In this document: one piece after another, positions 1 to 12,379 of the stretch
How positions within the stretch are numbered: the stretch's first letter is position 1
Layout: every line of letters starts with the position of its first letter
NCBI GenBank assembly: GCA_009801015.1
Contig: VHZZ01000010.1
Location: 424,578-459,375, forward strand
Source: Silene noctiflora
Lineage: Eukaryota; Streptophyta; Magnoliopsida; Caryophyllales; Caryophyllaceae
Direction: 5' to 3'
DNA length: 34,798 nt
The notes under the pieces: model-generated
The model's database searches: none
Told to the model about the DNA's origin: nothing
The model's input: only the letters and a program-made list of their open reading frames with translations
Translations under genes and position numbers: made by a program

Positions 1-924
1 TACTTGAATCGATCTTAGACAGAACATTTAATCTCATCTCCTTCTCTCCTAAATCAAATCTTTGCTTGTTTAATTAGTTTGTTTGTTAGAGCACACGTTA
101 GAAAATTTGATTTAGTATATGTCATGCTAATGTAAATGTTTAAATGTGTAAGTATTTTAACAGTACGTCTCATATTAGACTGTTTAATATATTTGGATTA
201 TTAATCGATAGGCATAAATGTTAATAAAAACACGTTATTCTTACTTGAATCGATCTTAGACAAAACATTTATGAATCATATAATCGTCTTTTGCATCTCA
301 TTTAGATCAACAACGGAGTAATTAATAATCGTCCTTGTAATTTCATTCGACGTATATAAATCCGAATTATCCAAACCAACAAGAATATACTCGTAGATGA
401 CTAAATCTTGGAGTCTTGGTCTTATTATTTACCTTGATTGATCAATATATATTCAAATGCATAAATAATTTTAAAATAAGACGGTCGGATGGTCGTGTTG
501 ATTGATGCATGCAAGCAGCCAAAAGTCAAAACCGGAGGCCACGGGTTAATGTAATTAAATAGTAAAAATGTAATTAAATAGTAAAAATGTGTACGTATTT
601 AGTTTTCTTGGGCTCAAAGTTATGCCGGCAATATTTTTCAAACTTCACTTTTTATAATATATTTTTTAAATAGTTTTTGTATTTAAATAAAAGGTTAAAT
701 ATATATATATGCAAGCACTTTGTTAAATGTTTTTATAATTTTACCTAACTCTCACTTTTTTGACATTATTCTTGACTCTTTTATTTGGCTTTTACAAACT
801 AAAACACGTTTTTGTGTTTAAGGTGGTTTTAATTTGTCTTTTTGAGTGTGTATTGCATTAGGGCGGTGTTGAATTCCACTAATCTTCACTTGTTTCTTGT
901 ATTAATTAGGTAAAATCATATTAA
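1..924. other. AT-rich intergenic DNA
   Basis: No gene seen. A 30-bp direct repeat starting TACTTGAATCGATCTTAGAC lies at 1-30 and 242-271 with one difference. A 20-bp tandem pair, GTAATTAAATAGTAAAAATG, lies at about 550-589. Nothing else is supported. Confidence 0.7.
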
Positions 925-1557
925 TCCTCTATATACTAAAAGATTAACACCCTTAGTATATTTCCGCTCAATTATTCCCGCTCAATTAAGCAAATTGCGC
1001 TCAATATTTCTCGATATATTCCTTTTGATTTTATTCTGCAGCTCAAATAATATTCTCGGAAATTGAGGAACCCATTATTAATTAGGGATTGCAATCAAAT
1101 CTTTTATATAATTGGTGGTTGCAATCAAATCTTTTATATTCTCGATTTCTCGGTAATAGTCTTACTAATTGGAATTAACTTCACTCAAATGATTTACTGG
1201 CATAATTTATAAAATATTTCAATAAAATAATATTTTAATAAATATAATTGAAAATAAAATAATGATCTATAAAATATTTCAATAATCCCCCAATAATTTA
1301 ACTATGGTCAATCTCTACCGATATTATCTCAAAATTTCTTTAGCTTCTTACTAATATGGCTCAAAGGCTCCAAAATTTTCAAGAAATGTCGTTCTTTCTT
1401 GCACTAACTACTTCTAGGTTTTATCTTCCCTTATGATCATTTTCAACTGATTTTTATAGAAAAAAGCACAGTTAATTTATACTTATAATTTTATAAGAGT
1501 GTCTCTTTAAAATTCAAATCTAAAAAAGACCGTGCTGTAGCACGGGATCTACACTAG
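925..1557 (+). mobile_element. Non-autonomous Helitron
   Basis: The left end TCCTCTATATACTAAAAG starts right after an A (924). The right end has a perfect 7-bp hairpin, CCGTGCT/AGCACGG (1530-1545), then an 8-nt spacer and a terminal CTAG (1554-1557) followed by T. TC start, subterminal hairpin, CTRR end, insertion between A and T and no target duplication are the Helitron hallmarks. The 633-bp body is AT-rich, has no Rep/helicase coding, and must have been moved in trans. Confidence 0.85.
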
Positions 1558-2548
1558 TTATTATTATTAGTATTAGTATAAGAAAAGGGGTGTATTTGCC
1601 TATTTGGTCGAGATTCTTTACAATATTCGGAGTATTTTGTAACAAAAATATATGAAACAAATAAAATGATCTGAATGATCGATGATGCTATTGTGTCACA
1701 TAACGGTTTCAAGGAAAATCGTTTAATTATCGTGAATATACAAGAAATAACGGCTTCTATATAACTTTCTAAGTGAATCATATGCTTGAATTCTCTTCGA
1801 AATTACATTACCGTATAAATATTAAATCTCTAATCACATCAATATAGAATATTTGAATTCTCTTAAAAATTCGACTTTTAATTTGAAATATATATTCACC
1901 TCGATTATGAGCATGACACCATCAAACCCTAATTCCGAACTGGAGGCTAATACATTATACACATGCAGTCATGCATACGTGAATTTCGTAGGTGATGAAT
2001 AATCAAAACGACGGAACATAATGACGTTCAAAGATGCTTTAATTTAAGTGTCGCTGATGAAGCGTGGGTAGAAATTAAAGTAGATATTATTAATCATAGA
2101 ATTAGATTCTAAATTCATATAATTTCCAACACGACAATATGTGGCAAAAATTATATGGAGTCAAAATTAAACATAAGAACAAATTGTTCGAGGAATCAAT
2201 AATACTATTGTATGACTCAAGTTTGTGTCAGCTGTGACATAACCTTATTAAAACATTATTATTATATAAAAGAAGGAGTTACGGATTTTACCTGGTTCAT
2301 TATCGACATGATACATAGGAGTTACGGATTTTAAATTCAGATTTCAGAAGTTACGAAGTTACGATATGCATAACTTTCTAAAACCTAATAAGAATTATGA
2401 TAAACCATAAACAGAACCCTAACACAAATAAATTATTAGGGATGCCCTAATAGGTTGTTGTATAGTCGTTCGAAGTGAAAACTATAATAATATAATCAAG
2501 ACATTATTCAACCGAAAAAAAAAAGTATTGTATTAGTATATTACGAGG
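1558..2548. other. AT-rich intergenic DNA
   Basis: I see no exon-like segments, RNA gene or mobile element ends. A 75-codon minus-strand frame begins at 1781 but shows no recognisable motif and is probably chance. Confidence 0.6.
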
Positions 2549-2612
2549 AAGAGGACTCGAATATGCAACATATCATTAATATAGTTTGTCTTAACCACTA
2601 AGCTAAGCTATT
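2549..2612 (-). mobile_element. tRNA-like SINE head remnant
   Basis: On the minus strand TAGCTTAGTGGTTAAGAC fits a pol III A box and ATATTCGAGTCCTC fits a B box about 35 nt further on. The stems of a real tRNA are absent. This is the layout of a tRNA-derived SINE head; no tail or target duplication was found. Confidence 0.35.
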
Positions 2613-2772
2613 TTCTCCATCCATGTTATATTTTCTTTTAAATTACGGAGTACATTTTACATGATTGATAGTTTTGATTTTATGTTTGAAATCAAATTTA
2701 TTTAACCATGCGCGATAATCAAAATTACAAATTACAAATACAAAAATATTAAGATTAATCTTAAAAATAAGA

Positions 2773-2816
2773 ACGACTCATACCCGACTCATACCCGACT
2801 CATACTCGACTCATAG
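2773..2816 (+). repeat. 12-bp tandem repeat, about four units
   Basis: GACTCATACCC repeats in tandem with single-base changes (CATACCC, CATACTC, CATAGCC). Short local expansion. Confidence 0.8.
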
Positions 2817-3157
2817 CCAATTAGTCAATTACCCATCTATTCAAACCTACGTGCTCATCATAATAATAATAATAACTTAATTACTAAAAAGTATTAAAGA
2901 TGGCGACATAATTAAGCCACGTTAACATAAGTAAAAGACGCCAATTGTGAGCTTAATCTGGCTTCCACCGCCACTAATTTCATTGTTAATTGTAATTAAA
3001 TTGATTAAATTGCTTTTCTGCAAGATTTTCTGTTCTCAGTCTGTCACAATTAACACTGACCACAAAACCTGACATTTTATTAACATTTTCTATAACATTG
3101 TTCATTCTTGTATGTTTGTGTTCAGATTATTAATTACATGAATCACGAATCCTAAAT

Positions 3158-3216
3158 CACGATCAACTGGTAAGTAGTTGTTCTCACTCGGTTAGAGGTC
3201 TTAGGTTTAAGCCATG
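3158..3216 (+). mobile_element. tRNA-like SINE head remnant
   Basis: ATCAACTGGTAAGTAG resembles an A box and GGTTTAAGCC a B box, separated by TTGTTCTCACTCGGTTAGAG. No cloverleaf stems form, so it is not a functional tRNA. A weak call based on box spacing only. Confidence 0.3.
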
Positions 3217-3219
3217 TTC

Positions 3220-3285
3220 TTTTCGGTTGAAAAGAGCTGATTGAATTTAATAGAGGAGAACTGAACTGAAATTAGCTGAAATTAA
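3220..3285 (-). mobile_element. TTCAG-family element fragment
   Basis: TTCGGTTGAAAAGAGCTGAT and AACTGAACTGAAATTAGCTG carry the family core in inverted orientation. Short and degenerate, and only approximately bounded. Confidence 0.35.
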
Positions 3286-3814
3286 GTCCAAACATGCATG
3301 TTAAAACTTATACGGAAAACTTTACCGTTTTACCGGTTCTATCCGACTCGAATCTGAACTAAAACCGAATAGTATAGACGGGAGGAAAAAAGATGTCTTT
3401 GCAACTTTACCATTTTACTCGTTCTCATAATAAGATCGATTTATAGTATAAGTGTGTAAACCGTCTCATGTAACAATTACTCGATTATTCATCGTATGTT
3501 GTGCTCAGATCATTAATTAGATGAATGAGTACGAATCCTAAATCATGCATGTAACTAAACTATATGTCTGATTGTCGTTTTAACCTTAAAAAAGATTGAT
3601 TAAACATGTAAACTTGGTTTGTGTTTGTTTGTCTATTGTCACCATCTTGATTCTTTTACGTGTCACGATTACATATTGCCATGCACAATTTTTGTGTACT
3701 AATGTTGGGACTATGTAATTTTAATTTAATATTTTTTAATAAAGAGATTCTGGCTAGATATCTATAAGCCTGACAGGTTCGAATCCAATTTATGAAGGGC
3801 ATGCCAACACAAAT

Positions 3815-3880
3815 TCTTGTGACGGACTCAATTCGTCACGAACTTGTGACGTCATAAGTTTGTGACCGTCACAAGCAAGA
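3815..3880. mobile_element. CCGTC-family MITE fragment
   Basis: Three overlapping inverted motifs, CTTGTGACGGACTCAATTCG, TCACGAACTTGTGACG and TTTGTGACCGTCACAAGC, form a compact palindromic cluster like the arm of the larger copies. No second arm was found. Confidence 0.4.
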
Positions 3881-3988
3881 TAGACTGAAATTGTTATTAG
3901 TTTTACAAAGTCTAGATACATTTGCAACCTTACCACCTTATAACCACAATCTTACATAAGATTATCTATTTTTAGGTTATGAATCGAC

Positions 3989-4093
3989 TCGAGTTTAACA
4001 CTTATAGAAACTTTGATCAACCGATAAAATGTTACTTTTAGCAATCTCGAGTATAATACCTATAAAGACTTTGATCAGCCAGTTAGATGTTTA
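3989..4093 (+). repeat. Tandem duplication of about 58 bp
   Basis: Two copies share TCGAGT, ATAATACCTATA/TTAACACTTATA, ACTTTGATCA and GATGTT, starting near 3988 and 4047. Confidence 0.65.
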
Positions 4094-4219
4094 CGCCTGA
4101 ATATGCAACAATGATGAAACTCGTGAGGCGGAACTTTATTGCCCTAGTAATTATACCTGATTTGAATCTGGATTAAACCAGATGACATACACCAAAAAAA
4201 AAAGCTGAGTTTCGTTTAG

Positions 4220-4294
<75 letters not shown>
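4220..4294 (+). repeat. (TA)n microsatellite followed by poly-T
   Basis: About 22 perfect TA units run directly into about 30 Ts. A second short TA run is at 4366-4380. Probably length-variable and prone to assembly error. Confidence 0.95.
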
Positions 4295-4299
<5 letters not shown>

Positions 4300-5573
4300 G
4301 TAATTGTCATTTAACATAATTATTCCATATAGAGTATTATTTGTGTGTATTTAGGTCAAACTATTATATATATATATATATCGAGTGTGTGTGATTGTCA
4401 ATTAAATTTAAATATGTAATACTTTGTATAATTTATATCGATAAAATGATTTTGAATTTGCTCTTCTCAGGCTTACTAGAATTTGTGCTATCATACGTTC
4501 GTACACAAATTATTATATCTATTTTTATTTTATTAATAACATTAATAGATACGATTATAAAATACATTAATCGATATTTACAAGTTAAACCACAAATCAT
4601 CCGCAATTAAGGGACAGTCAATGACGATGTCTCCTTGTTTGGAATCAAGATTTTTGCATTAAACAAATAACCAACATTATTATTATTTATTGTTAAATTA
4701 GCCCTAGACTTCTAGAGTCCTAGGTATGAAAAGTTAATTTAATTAAGACTGCTAATTATTGTTTAGAACGATTTTATATTATGAGACAGTTTCATAATAT
4801 AAAATAAACGGTTTATTTATTAGCAATAAATCGATAACTTTTGTATAAAATCAAACTAAATTGAATTGAACTGAATTGAATAAAGCTGTTTAATTCGTGA
4901 ATTGAGAAACGTATAATGTGGACAACCGTCGGCTCTCTCGACTTTTTTAAACTCTTACATATCTTCCTATGTAAGATACAAGTATCGCATATTCTCTTCA
5001 AAGAACAAAGAGCACAAAATAATGTCCTAGAATATTTTTCTTAGAAATGAATTTTAATATACACTATTGGCATCTAGTTATGAACTATTAATTTAATCGG
5101 AAATTCGGAATACGAGTCTAAGTACTCTTAATTTTATTATTCTAGGGTATAATTATAGCACAAAAAAGATTGTAAAATTATTACCACTTGCCTTAAACAT
5201 GGGCAAGTATTAGGAATTAGGAACAATTTCTTAGCCGTCCAAAACTTATAATCTCCTCAAAATCTATCTTATTCCAAAAAATGATATGGAAATATTCATT
5301 ATTCAGTCTACTCATTATTCTCCTTGCCTTTTGGCCACCATTTGTTCGCGGATCGAGAATACTTAGAGATATTGTTCGTTAAACCTGACTGAAAATGTAT
5401 TTAAGCATTAAATACTTTCCAAATTTGGTATTAATTTTGAAATTAAGAACCAAATTATACTTTCATCGATGCAATTAATGCATATCATTTTCCTTAATTT
5501 TAAAGTGTTTGATAAATTATTGGATGAAGCAAAAATTATTTTTATGCTCTGAACGATCAATTTATTTCGACTA

Positions 5574-5708
5574 TGTTCTTTTAAACTTAATTTTAGTTCT
5601 TTTTAAGTTCAGTTCAGTTTAGTTCAGGTCGATTTAGTTCAATTTAGTAAGTCCATTCAATTCAGTTTACTTCAGTGCAGCAAATTTCAATTCAAAATTA
5701 ACAGGGCC
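5574..5708 (+). mobile_element. TTCAG-family element, degenerate
   Basis: Begins TGTTCTTTTAAACTTAATTT, continues with TTCAGTTCAGTTTAGTTCAG and related repeats, and ends AAAATTAACAGGGCC. Start and end match the element at 26682 with mutations. Confidence 0.5.
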
Positions 5709-7147
5709 TTAATTTTGATAATACCCGTGTTCCACTTAATTTGGTAAACTAATTATTACGATTAACTGTTTTGGGCAAATAAAGTACCTGATCCTTTTAT
5801 CGTAGGAAAAGAATATAACCTTTTTATGGATTATTAGATAAAATAACATCTTTAAGCATGATTTACTATAATCCATATCTTACCCACAAAAAGATGCAAA
5901 GAATCACACAAAGATTAGGTTGAACAAATCAAAAATAGTGTTGAATAAAATCTAGAACAAAAACCAAACAACTTGGGCCTCAAAAAAAACCAACCGAAAT
6001 AACCGTCAAAAACGAACCAACCTTGAAGGATGGAGAAGATAAAAAGAAACCAAACAACTTTCGGTTGGGCCCACAATTAGGGTCGGGTTGGGCCCACAAA
6101 CCGCAGCCCCACGAGTGAAGAAGAAGAGTTAAAGAAGGGAAAACGACGTCGGAATGCAGCGACTCGCAATAAGACAAGTGGGCCTACTTTTTTACTTATG
6201 GACATGTCATTCTGCTTGGGCTATGATTCATTTGGGCCCACTTTTCTTGGTTTTTTGTGCCTTCCCTTCACCACCATGGTCCTTATGGTTCTACTACTTC
6301 TACATTTTATTATATGGACCCATTTATGATAAAAAAAATTAAAAAAAAAAAATAATAATAATATTGATATGTACCCATGTATCCTACCATTATGTTTTCG
6401 AAATACTCGAAAATCGCCAATCTGTGAGAGTGTGAGATATTAACACGTGGATTAAAGACAGAACAGGTATAAAAAGGATAGAAAATGCAGCTGTTTACAT
6501 AAGTTAAATTACTAAACTACCCATTCGAGTATTTTTGGGGGCGTACCACTTCTAATGTTCTAATCCCCGATTAAATTGTATTATATCGTCTTGTAATACA
6601 TTTCCCATTAAAAATGAAACTTACATTACTGTCTAATCATTTTCTAAATTTGTCAGGTCTCTTTATAAATTATTTGATGATAAATATCTACGAACGATTC
6701 ATAGGATAATGATATATCTATATTTTAGTCGGTTGTAATAAAATGAACTCCGTATATCACAATGATATTAATCTAAGTATATTTTGAGCAAGCAACGTAT
6801 TACTCAATGTGAAATAACGCAAATCATCCTAAAAGAAGAAATAAGAAAGAAAACCTGAATAACCGAATAAGAAAGAAATCTTAACGTGCATGGTAATATG
6901 ATGGAGATATGATTGATTACCACGTTGATGACTAAATGAGGAGCATGTATACCAATTGAGAAAGACAGCCAGACTTAAAAACTAAGGGCTACACATTACC
7001 ATCAAATCGACACATATAAATTGGTAACTTCTTTTTATGTGTAAAGGTAGGTATGTAGCTAAATTAGCAACTCTTTGGTTCCCACTTGTTTGTCCTCTAC
7101 ATGCTTGACTTTGACAATCATAGTCTAAGGTGGTCAAACAAATCGGA
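5709..7147. other. Intergenic DNA, no gene recognised
   Basis: The 6030-6320 stretch is locally less AT-rich and has GGGCCCA motifs and GACGTC. A frame of 62 codons starts at 6154 but ends in low-complexity sequence and matches nothing I know. No splice-linked exons seen. Confidence 0.5.
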
Positions 7148-7690
7148 CCTGAGACGACTCAAAATAACTATTGTAATTTATAACGAAATTTTAATAATCA
7201 GGCTTGGTATCATCTCCAATAATAGATCGGGGTTTGTCACATTGGAAAGAACCTAACGCTAAACTTAATCGTCTTTAATATAACTCGAGTCATATGGTCA
7301 TACCTAAATCTGAACACTCATTACATTCTGGCTTCCAAATTATATAGGAAATCGCCTAAGACGACTCAAAATAGCTAATTTATAGCAAAAACCCTAATAA
7401 TCATATCTGGTATCGAAATAACTATTGTAATTTATAACGAAATCCTAATAATATGTCTGGTATCATCTCTAATAGATCGATCCATACGGTCATACCTAAA
7501 TATGAACACTCATTACATTCTGATTTCCAAATTATACCGGAAATCGCCTAAACCGACTCAAAATAGCTAATTTATAACAAAAACCCTAATAATCATGTCT
7601 GGTATCGAAAAGAACAAACCCGAAGCCAAACTTACTCATTTTCAAAAAGATTTGGTCGATATGACCAGACCTAATCTGAACACTCATTAA
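7148..7690 (+). repeat. Diverged tandem repeat, about 2.7 units of 190-210 bp
   Basis: Units begin near 7148, 7355 and 7547, each with CGACTCAAAATA followed by AATTTATA, CCTAATAAT and TCTGGTATC. A block with CATACCTAAAT and GAACACTCATTA closes the first two, and a shorter version ends the third. One unit carries an internal partial copy (about 7416-7465). No coding capacity seen. Confidence 0.75.
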
Positions 7691-8774
7691 TAAAATCTAG
7701 CTGAGAGACGCAGACGGGTGTTTAAATTTAGGTGAATTATGTTATGGAAAAATGATTATCACGAACAGGAATTGACAATGTTACCGGACCGAATCGACTC
7801 CGCTTTCCTAATAGAATAATTCGACCCAGCGAGACCCCCGTCATAGTCATTCGTCCGAATGCTATACCGTAATCCCGTAAATAATTATGCAAGCATACAC
7901 TCCGTATTTTCCCGTGCTCGCAATTTATTATTTAGAGATTACCCATCACGAACCAACCTTAATTACGCAAAAATGAACCGGTAATTACTCTTAAATCACC
8001 AACAAATTAAATAAATAAATGGAGTAGGAGATTAGGAATGTGCTTGGAATAATCCAGATTACCAACTATAAAGAAACAATAATATAAATTACATAAAATA
8101 AAATAAAGTAAAACCATTAAGTTGAGCTTGTTTGAGTGTTCGACATCTAAGGTAGGTGTTTAATTAGTTGAGAAAAAAGTTGATAAAACAATTAAATAAT
8201 ATATATTTTCCGTTGGAATTATAGTTGTTAATTAACGGTATAAGGAATAACTAACCTCCTACTACTATATAATACTGTATAAGATTTTGTGATTAGATTA
8301 AATATAATATCTTACATAGGAACTAGATTAATTAATTTAATAAATAAATAAATTAAGTTGTTAACCCTTGGAACATCGAAGGTCCAATGCCCCTCTTTAT
8401 TCTGACCTTCGAATTGACTCGATATGTTAGATTTATGAAGTCGTTGTAAAATTATACTAATTATGTTGCGTGAGACGGTCTTATTACGTTATATTATGTT
8501 TGAAAATTATTTTTTGTAAATTATCTATTTGAAACATACCGGTTTTATATTCCCGTTTCTTGTATATACTTCGAATTGATTTTATTGTAAAATCGTCTGA
8601 CATAATTAATTATTTTTTTGCCTTTTTAATTGCATGAGAGTTCTAATTTTTATTAGCTAACCTAGCAATTCCGTACCCCAATACGGCTGCCATAATTGAA
8701 GCTACCACTTACCACTAAAGGATTGAATTGCAAGTAGAAAATGCCAATTTAAACAAAATCTTTTACTAATTAAA
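7691..8774. other. AT-rich intergenic DNA
   Basis: No gene, RNA or clear element ends. TGAGACGGTCTTATTACG (about 8471) resembles dispersed repeat sequence but cannot be bounded. Confidence 0.55.
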
Positions 8775-9497
8775 TTGATTAATCATGTTCTTTACATACT
8801 TTATTGATGAAATAACTAATGGATAAACTTTGATTGTAGCCAAATAAGAATTTGTTCTTTATCGAGGAAACTAGTTGAACCGAATTGAATTAAATTGAAC
8901 TTAACTGAGCTGAAATTAAGAAAAAATAAGGCCTAATTAAGTGCAGCAATTGAAGTTTAATTTGAGTATTACTTCATAAAAAATCTCAGAAACCGATCAA
9001 GTAACGCAAAAGGGGTACCTTTGAAAAGAAATTAAAATTCTCAAAATGATTTTTTTTTTATCATTAAGAAACGTCTGGACGACATCTTGATAAGTCATTC
9101 TCGATCTACAAGATGAAATTAGAATAAAAAACAGGACTACATGCATTTGATTAATCATGTTCTTTACATAGTTTAGTGATGAAATAACCTAAACGATAAA
9201 CTTTGATCGTAGACAAATAAGACTTTGTTCTTTATAGCGGAAACTAGTTAAACAGAATTGAATGAAGTTGAACTTAACTGAGTTGAAATTAAGCTGAAAA
9301 AAACAGGGCCTAATTAAGTGCAACCGGTGAAGTTTAATTTGAGAATTACTCCATAGAAAATCTCAGAAACCGACCAAGTAACGCAAAAGGGGTAACTTTA
9401 AAAACGATTTTTTTCATCATTAAGGGACATCTGGACGACATCTTGATAAGTCATTCTCGATCTACCAGACGAAATTAGAATAAAAACAAGACTACAT
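8775..9497 (+). repeat. Tandem duplication, two units of about 370 and 350 bp
   Basis: Unit 1 (8775-9146) and unit 2 (9147-9497) both start TTGATTAATCATGTTCTTTA and end near GGACTACAT/AAGACTACAT, and stay alignable throughout (for example GACATCTTGATAAGTCATTC in both). Each contains a degenerate TTCAG-family stretch ending GGCCTAATTAAGTGCA. They are diverged and carry small indels, so the duplication is not recent. No gene lies inside. Confidence 0.85.
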
Positions 9498-10268
9498 CTC
9501 TAGAAGATTGTATAGTCTCATTAAATGTCAACTAAGATTAAAACATAAAACATCACATGCATAGTTACATTACTTACTTATTCTTTCCATTCCGGTCATT
9601 TGTTGTTCTATTCTATGTGAACTTGATAAACAATTTGATCATTCATATATAATTTGGTTCACTTATCATTTAATAATTCATTTCTTTTTCCTTGATTTCT
9701 GTGCTAAAACAAGAATAACAATTGACTGCGAGTCTGTGACGGATTGACTGTGACGGAGGGAGTATATTAGATGGCTTTACAAAAGTAAAGAGGAAAGGTA
9801 ATTTAACAACCACCTTAAATTGAAAATGAAATCCACTCAAATTTTAAAGTTGTTTTTTTTAACGTGTTTTTAATTAGTGTATTTAACGTGTTATGTTCGC
9901 CGAAATTAAGTTTTGGAAATACATGTTGGCATCTAGTCATTGTCTAAATTATTTGCACTTTTTATAGCAATGAATTTTCTGTTTTTCCTCAACTTGTCAA
10001 GCAGGTGAACATCTTTTCAATGTCAATTTTGTTGGATATTCCTCCAATTATAATTTAAATAAAGTATAATAATAATCTCATGCATCCAACTTATTATCAA
10101 GTTTATGAAACTCATTTTTTGTTCAACTTATCATATTGAAATTGACTATTAATGATTCTACATGTTTACCAATGCATGTTTGAATAGTTGATTACTTGAT
10201 TGATGGGATTGTATTAGGGCATAAGTATAACATACCTTCTTTTGGTGCATACCATCCAATTCAGTTTG
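9498..10268. other. AT-rich intergenic DNA
   Basis: Contains only the Stowaway end fragment listed separately. No coding signal. Confidence 0.55.
9720..9760. mobile_element. Stowaway end fragment
   Basis: GTGACGGAGGGAGTA (about 9745-9759) is the usual right terminus of a Stowaway MITE followed by TA. I see no matching CTCCCTCC left end nearby, so this is a truncated relic. A degenerate left-end-like stretch, CTCTTCATTTCAATAATTTG, lies at about 33432-33451. Confidence 0.4.
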
Positions 10269-10453
10269 AATCCGAGTTAGACAGAATCACTAAGAACTCT
10301 CCATACTTGAATCCAAGAGACGTTAGTTAACTTATCTGATCATATTAATGAAAAAAACAATTTGCATTCGAGTCGGACATAATCACTATGAGCTCTCTAT
10401 ACTTGAATCCAAGAGACGATAGTTAACTTATCTGATCAGATTAATGAAAAAAC
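10269..10453 (+). repeat. Tandem duplication of about 97 bp
   Basis: Two copies share ACTTGAATCCAAGAGACG, GTTAACTTATCTGATCA and ATTAATGAAAAAA, starting near 10269 and 10366. Divergence is about 10-15 percent by eye. Confidence 0.8.
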
Positions 10454-12039
10454 GCTGTATAATCTGTAAGGAAGGAATATAAAAGCAAGATAAGCAAAAA
10501 TGATTGATAATTTTCTTTATATCGATATAGGTAATGGTACAAATTTTGTCATGTATACTAGCAAACTTTTTAGTTGTACAAATGAAATACGAAATATTAA
10601 CTACACTTTTTTTTTTTCTGCAAAGAGAGTCACGAGGGCACATGTGTTAGTCATGACTCATGAGTACGACCACTCTTCAGATCCCTTATAACTTTATATT
10701 ATCAACGAATCTAGCTAACATCTGCAAGTAATGTAAATAATCGACCCCGACGAAAATAAAGAGTTTAGAATTAGTGTGGTAGCTTTATATGTCGGTAAAC
10801 TTTTCATAAAATTTTATCAATTTAAGAGATTTATTACTATTGAAAAGGAGGCTTGGTAAATGATTGTTAAAGTGAATAATAATAGTTTGGCACTATAAGA
10901 GATATTTAATTCCCATGATGATAAACCATCCATTTAGAATAAGGGGTACAAATCAATCAATCCTACTCGGATTATTAAGTTGAAAGGACAATTCAATTTT
11001 GGATCCTCCACTTCTACATGTACTTATGAAACCTTTTTTGGATTAATCAAGTTATATAAGAGATTGTTAGTACTATGTTAATAAGAAATATTATTCACAT
11101 TTGTGTTATCGGTTGAAAAGACAATTCATCTTTTCGTCTCCACTTCAACCTTCATTTATTTAAAAGTTTTTTTTTTAAATAATTATTTTGTATCGAACAT
11201 TTCTTTATCTTTGTTTTCAACACGTATAATATACAGGAAATATACATTGCATTGTTGGTTTTTATTGTTTCAAGCAAGAATCTTCATTTGATTCATGAAA
11301 GTTGAACTTCACATTGATAAAAATATTGAGAGTATTAGACAAATATAAAAATTAATTAATTATTTTCATATTAGTTTTGACCTCGTGTAATACATGCATG
11401 GTATATAAAGTTTTCTATTTTTTTTTATAAAATTATTTACATAAAATTGGTACGTCAGTATTTGTTCACATTTCTCTTTATTGTATTTTGCTTTGATAAA
11501 AAAAAAAAGTTAGAACATCTAGAGAATTGAGTAATTAGCTGAAATGTAATTTAATGAAAATATTTTGTAGAAGTATTATAACGCTAATAATTTCAATTTA
11601 TAAATTTTTCTCAAAATTTCTCGTCACAAAACTAATAATATCAATTTATAGTTTTGTTTTTATTCAGAGTATGACATGTTCATTATTTAATAATAGCATC
11701 AATATAAGATTAGTAATTTACATTTTATATCAGTTTTATTTTATCTTAATTAAAATATTATAATTTCAAGTTTAATGAGAATAATATAATTTGATGAAAA
11801 AAATTAATTTTAATGAAATAATATGAAATAAATTGTAATGATTAGATTCCTTATTTAGCGAATGAACTAATTGTTATTAGTTTCCTTATTTAAAAATATG
11901 CATTTTAAAGGGAAAATTTTTAAGATCGCTTATTCTTTTAGTAGATAGGGGATTTGATTATTTGTTTTTAGCATTGTTTATACTTTCTCACAGTAAATGG
12001 ATTGATATTCACATTAACTTTCTTACGGTATATGGACTG
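10454..12039. other. AT-rich intergenic DNA
   Basis: Very AT-rich with many short chance frames of 60-70 codons rich in Ile, Phe and Tyr. No motif, exon or element end could be supported. Confidence 0.55.
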
Positions 12040-12200
12040 ATATTCAATTTAACTTTCTATTCAACTCATCTCTTTAAAAAATTAACTCTTACTTTAGCTT
12101 CATTCACTCTATTTCGGTTTCATTCAAGTTAGTTCAATTAACTCAACTCTATTTAATTCAATTCAACTCAACTCGTTTCAACCGAAAAGAACCGGGCCTA
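12040..12200 (+). mobile_element. TTCAA/TTCAG-family element upstream of the ERV46-like remnant
   Basis: Repeated TTCAACTC/TTCAATTCAA stretches end in TCAACCGAAAAGAACCGGGC, the family right end. The left end is not clear. Just before it, 11965-12055 holds two copies of about 47 bp sharing ACTTTCT, ATGGA and TGATATTCA. Confidence 0.4.
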
Positions 12201-12379
12201 AATAGGTTTGTATTTTCTTGGGTTCATAACCCTCCATCAAATTAAATCCAACGAATAAGAGTTTACCCAGCCCAACACCAAACTTATTATAAGGCCCAAT
12301 TTAATAATTCCGCATCTCGTTGAACTCAAATTTAATTGATAAACTTGAAAGTTGGAAGAAATTCAATTGAATTGGGAAA

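Larger units (their letters stand above)
3286..5573. other. AT-rich intergenic DNA with small repeats
   Basis: Apart from the MITE fragment, the 58-bp duplication and the TA/T tract listed separately, I see nothing functional. A block of about 45 bp containing ACGAATCCTAAATCA occurs at about 3117-3160 and again at 3501-3546, evidence of an old local duplication. Confidence 0.6.

Noticed and set aside
1-271. 30-bp direct repeat that might mark LTR ends.
   Set aside because: The copies are 241 bp apart with no TG/CA ends, primer-binding site or coding region between or around them.
3774-3785. GGTTCGAATCC, a tRNA T-loop-like sequence.
   Set aside because: No acceptor or anticodon stem can be formed around it and no A box lies at the right distance, so it is not a tRNA gene.
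6154-6342. 62-codon frame in a less AT-rich island.
   Set aside because: Tryptophan-rich chance-like translation ending in an A-rich run, with an equally long opposite-strand frame overlapping it.
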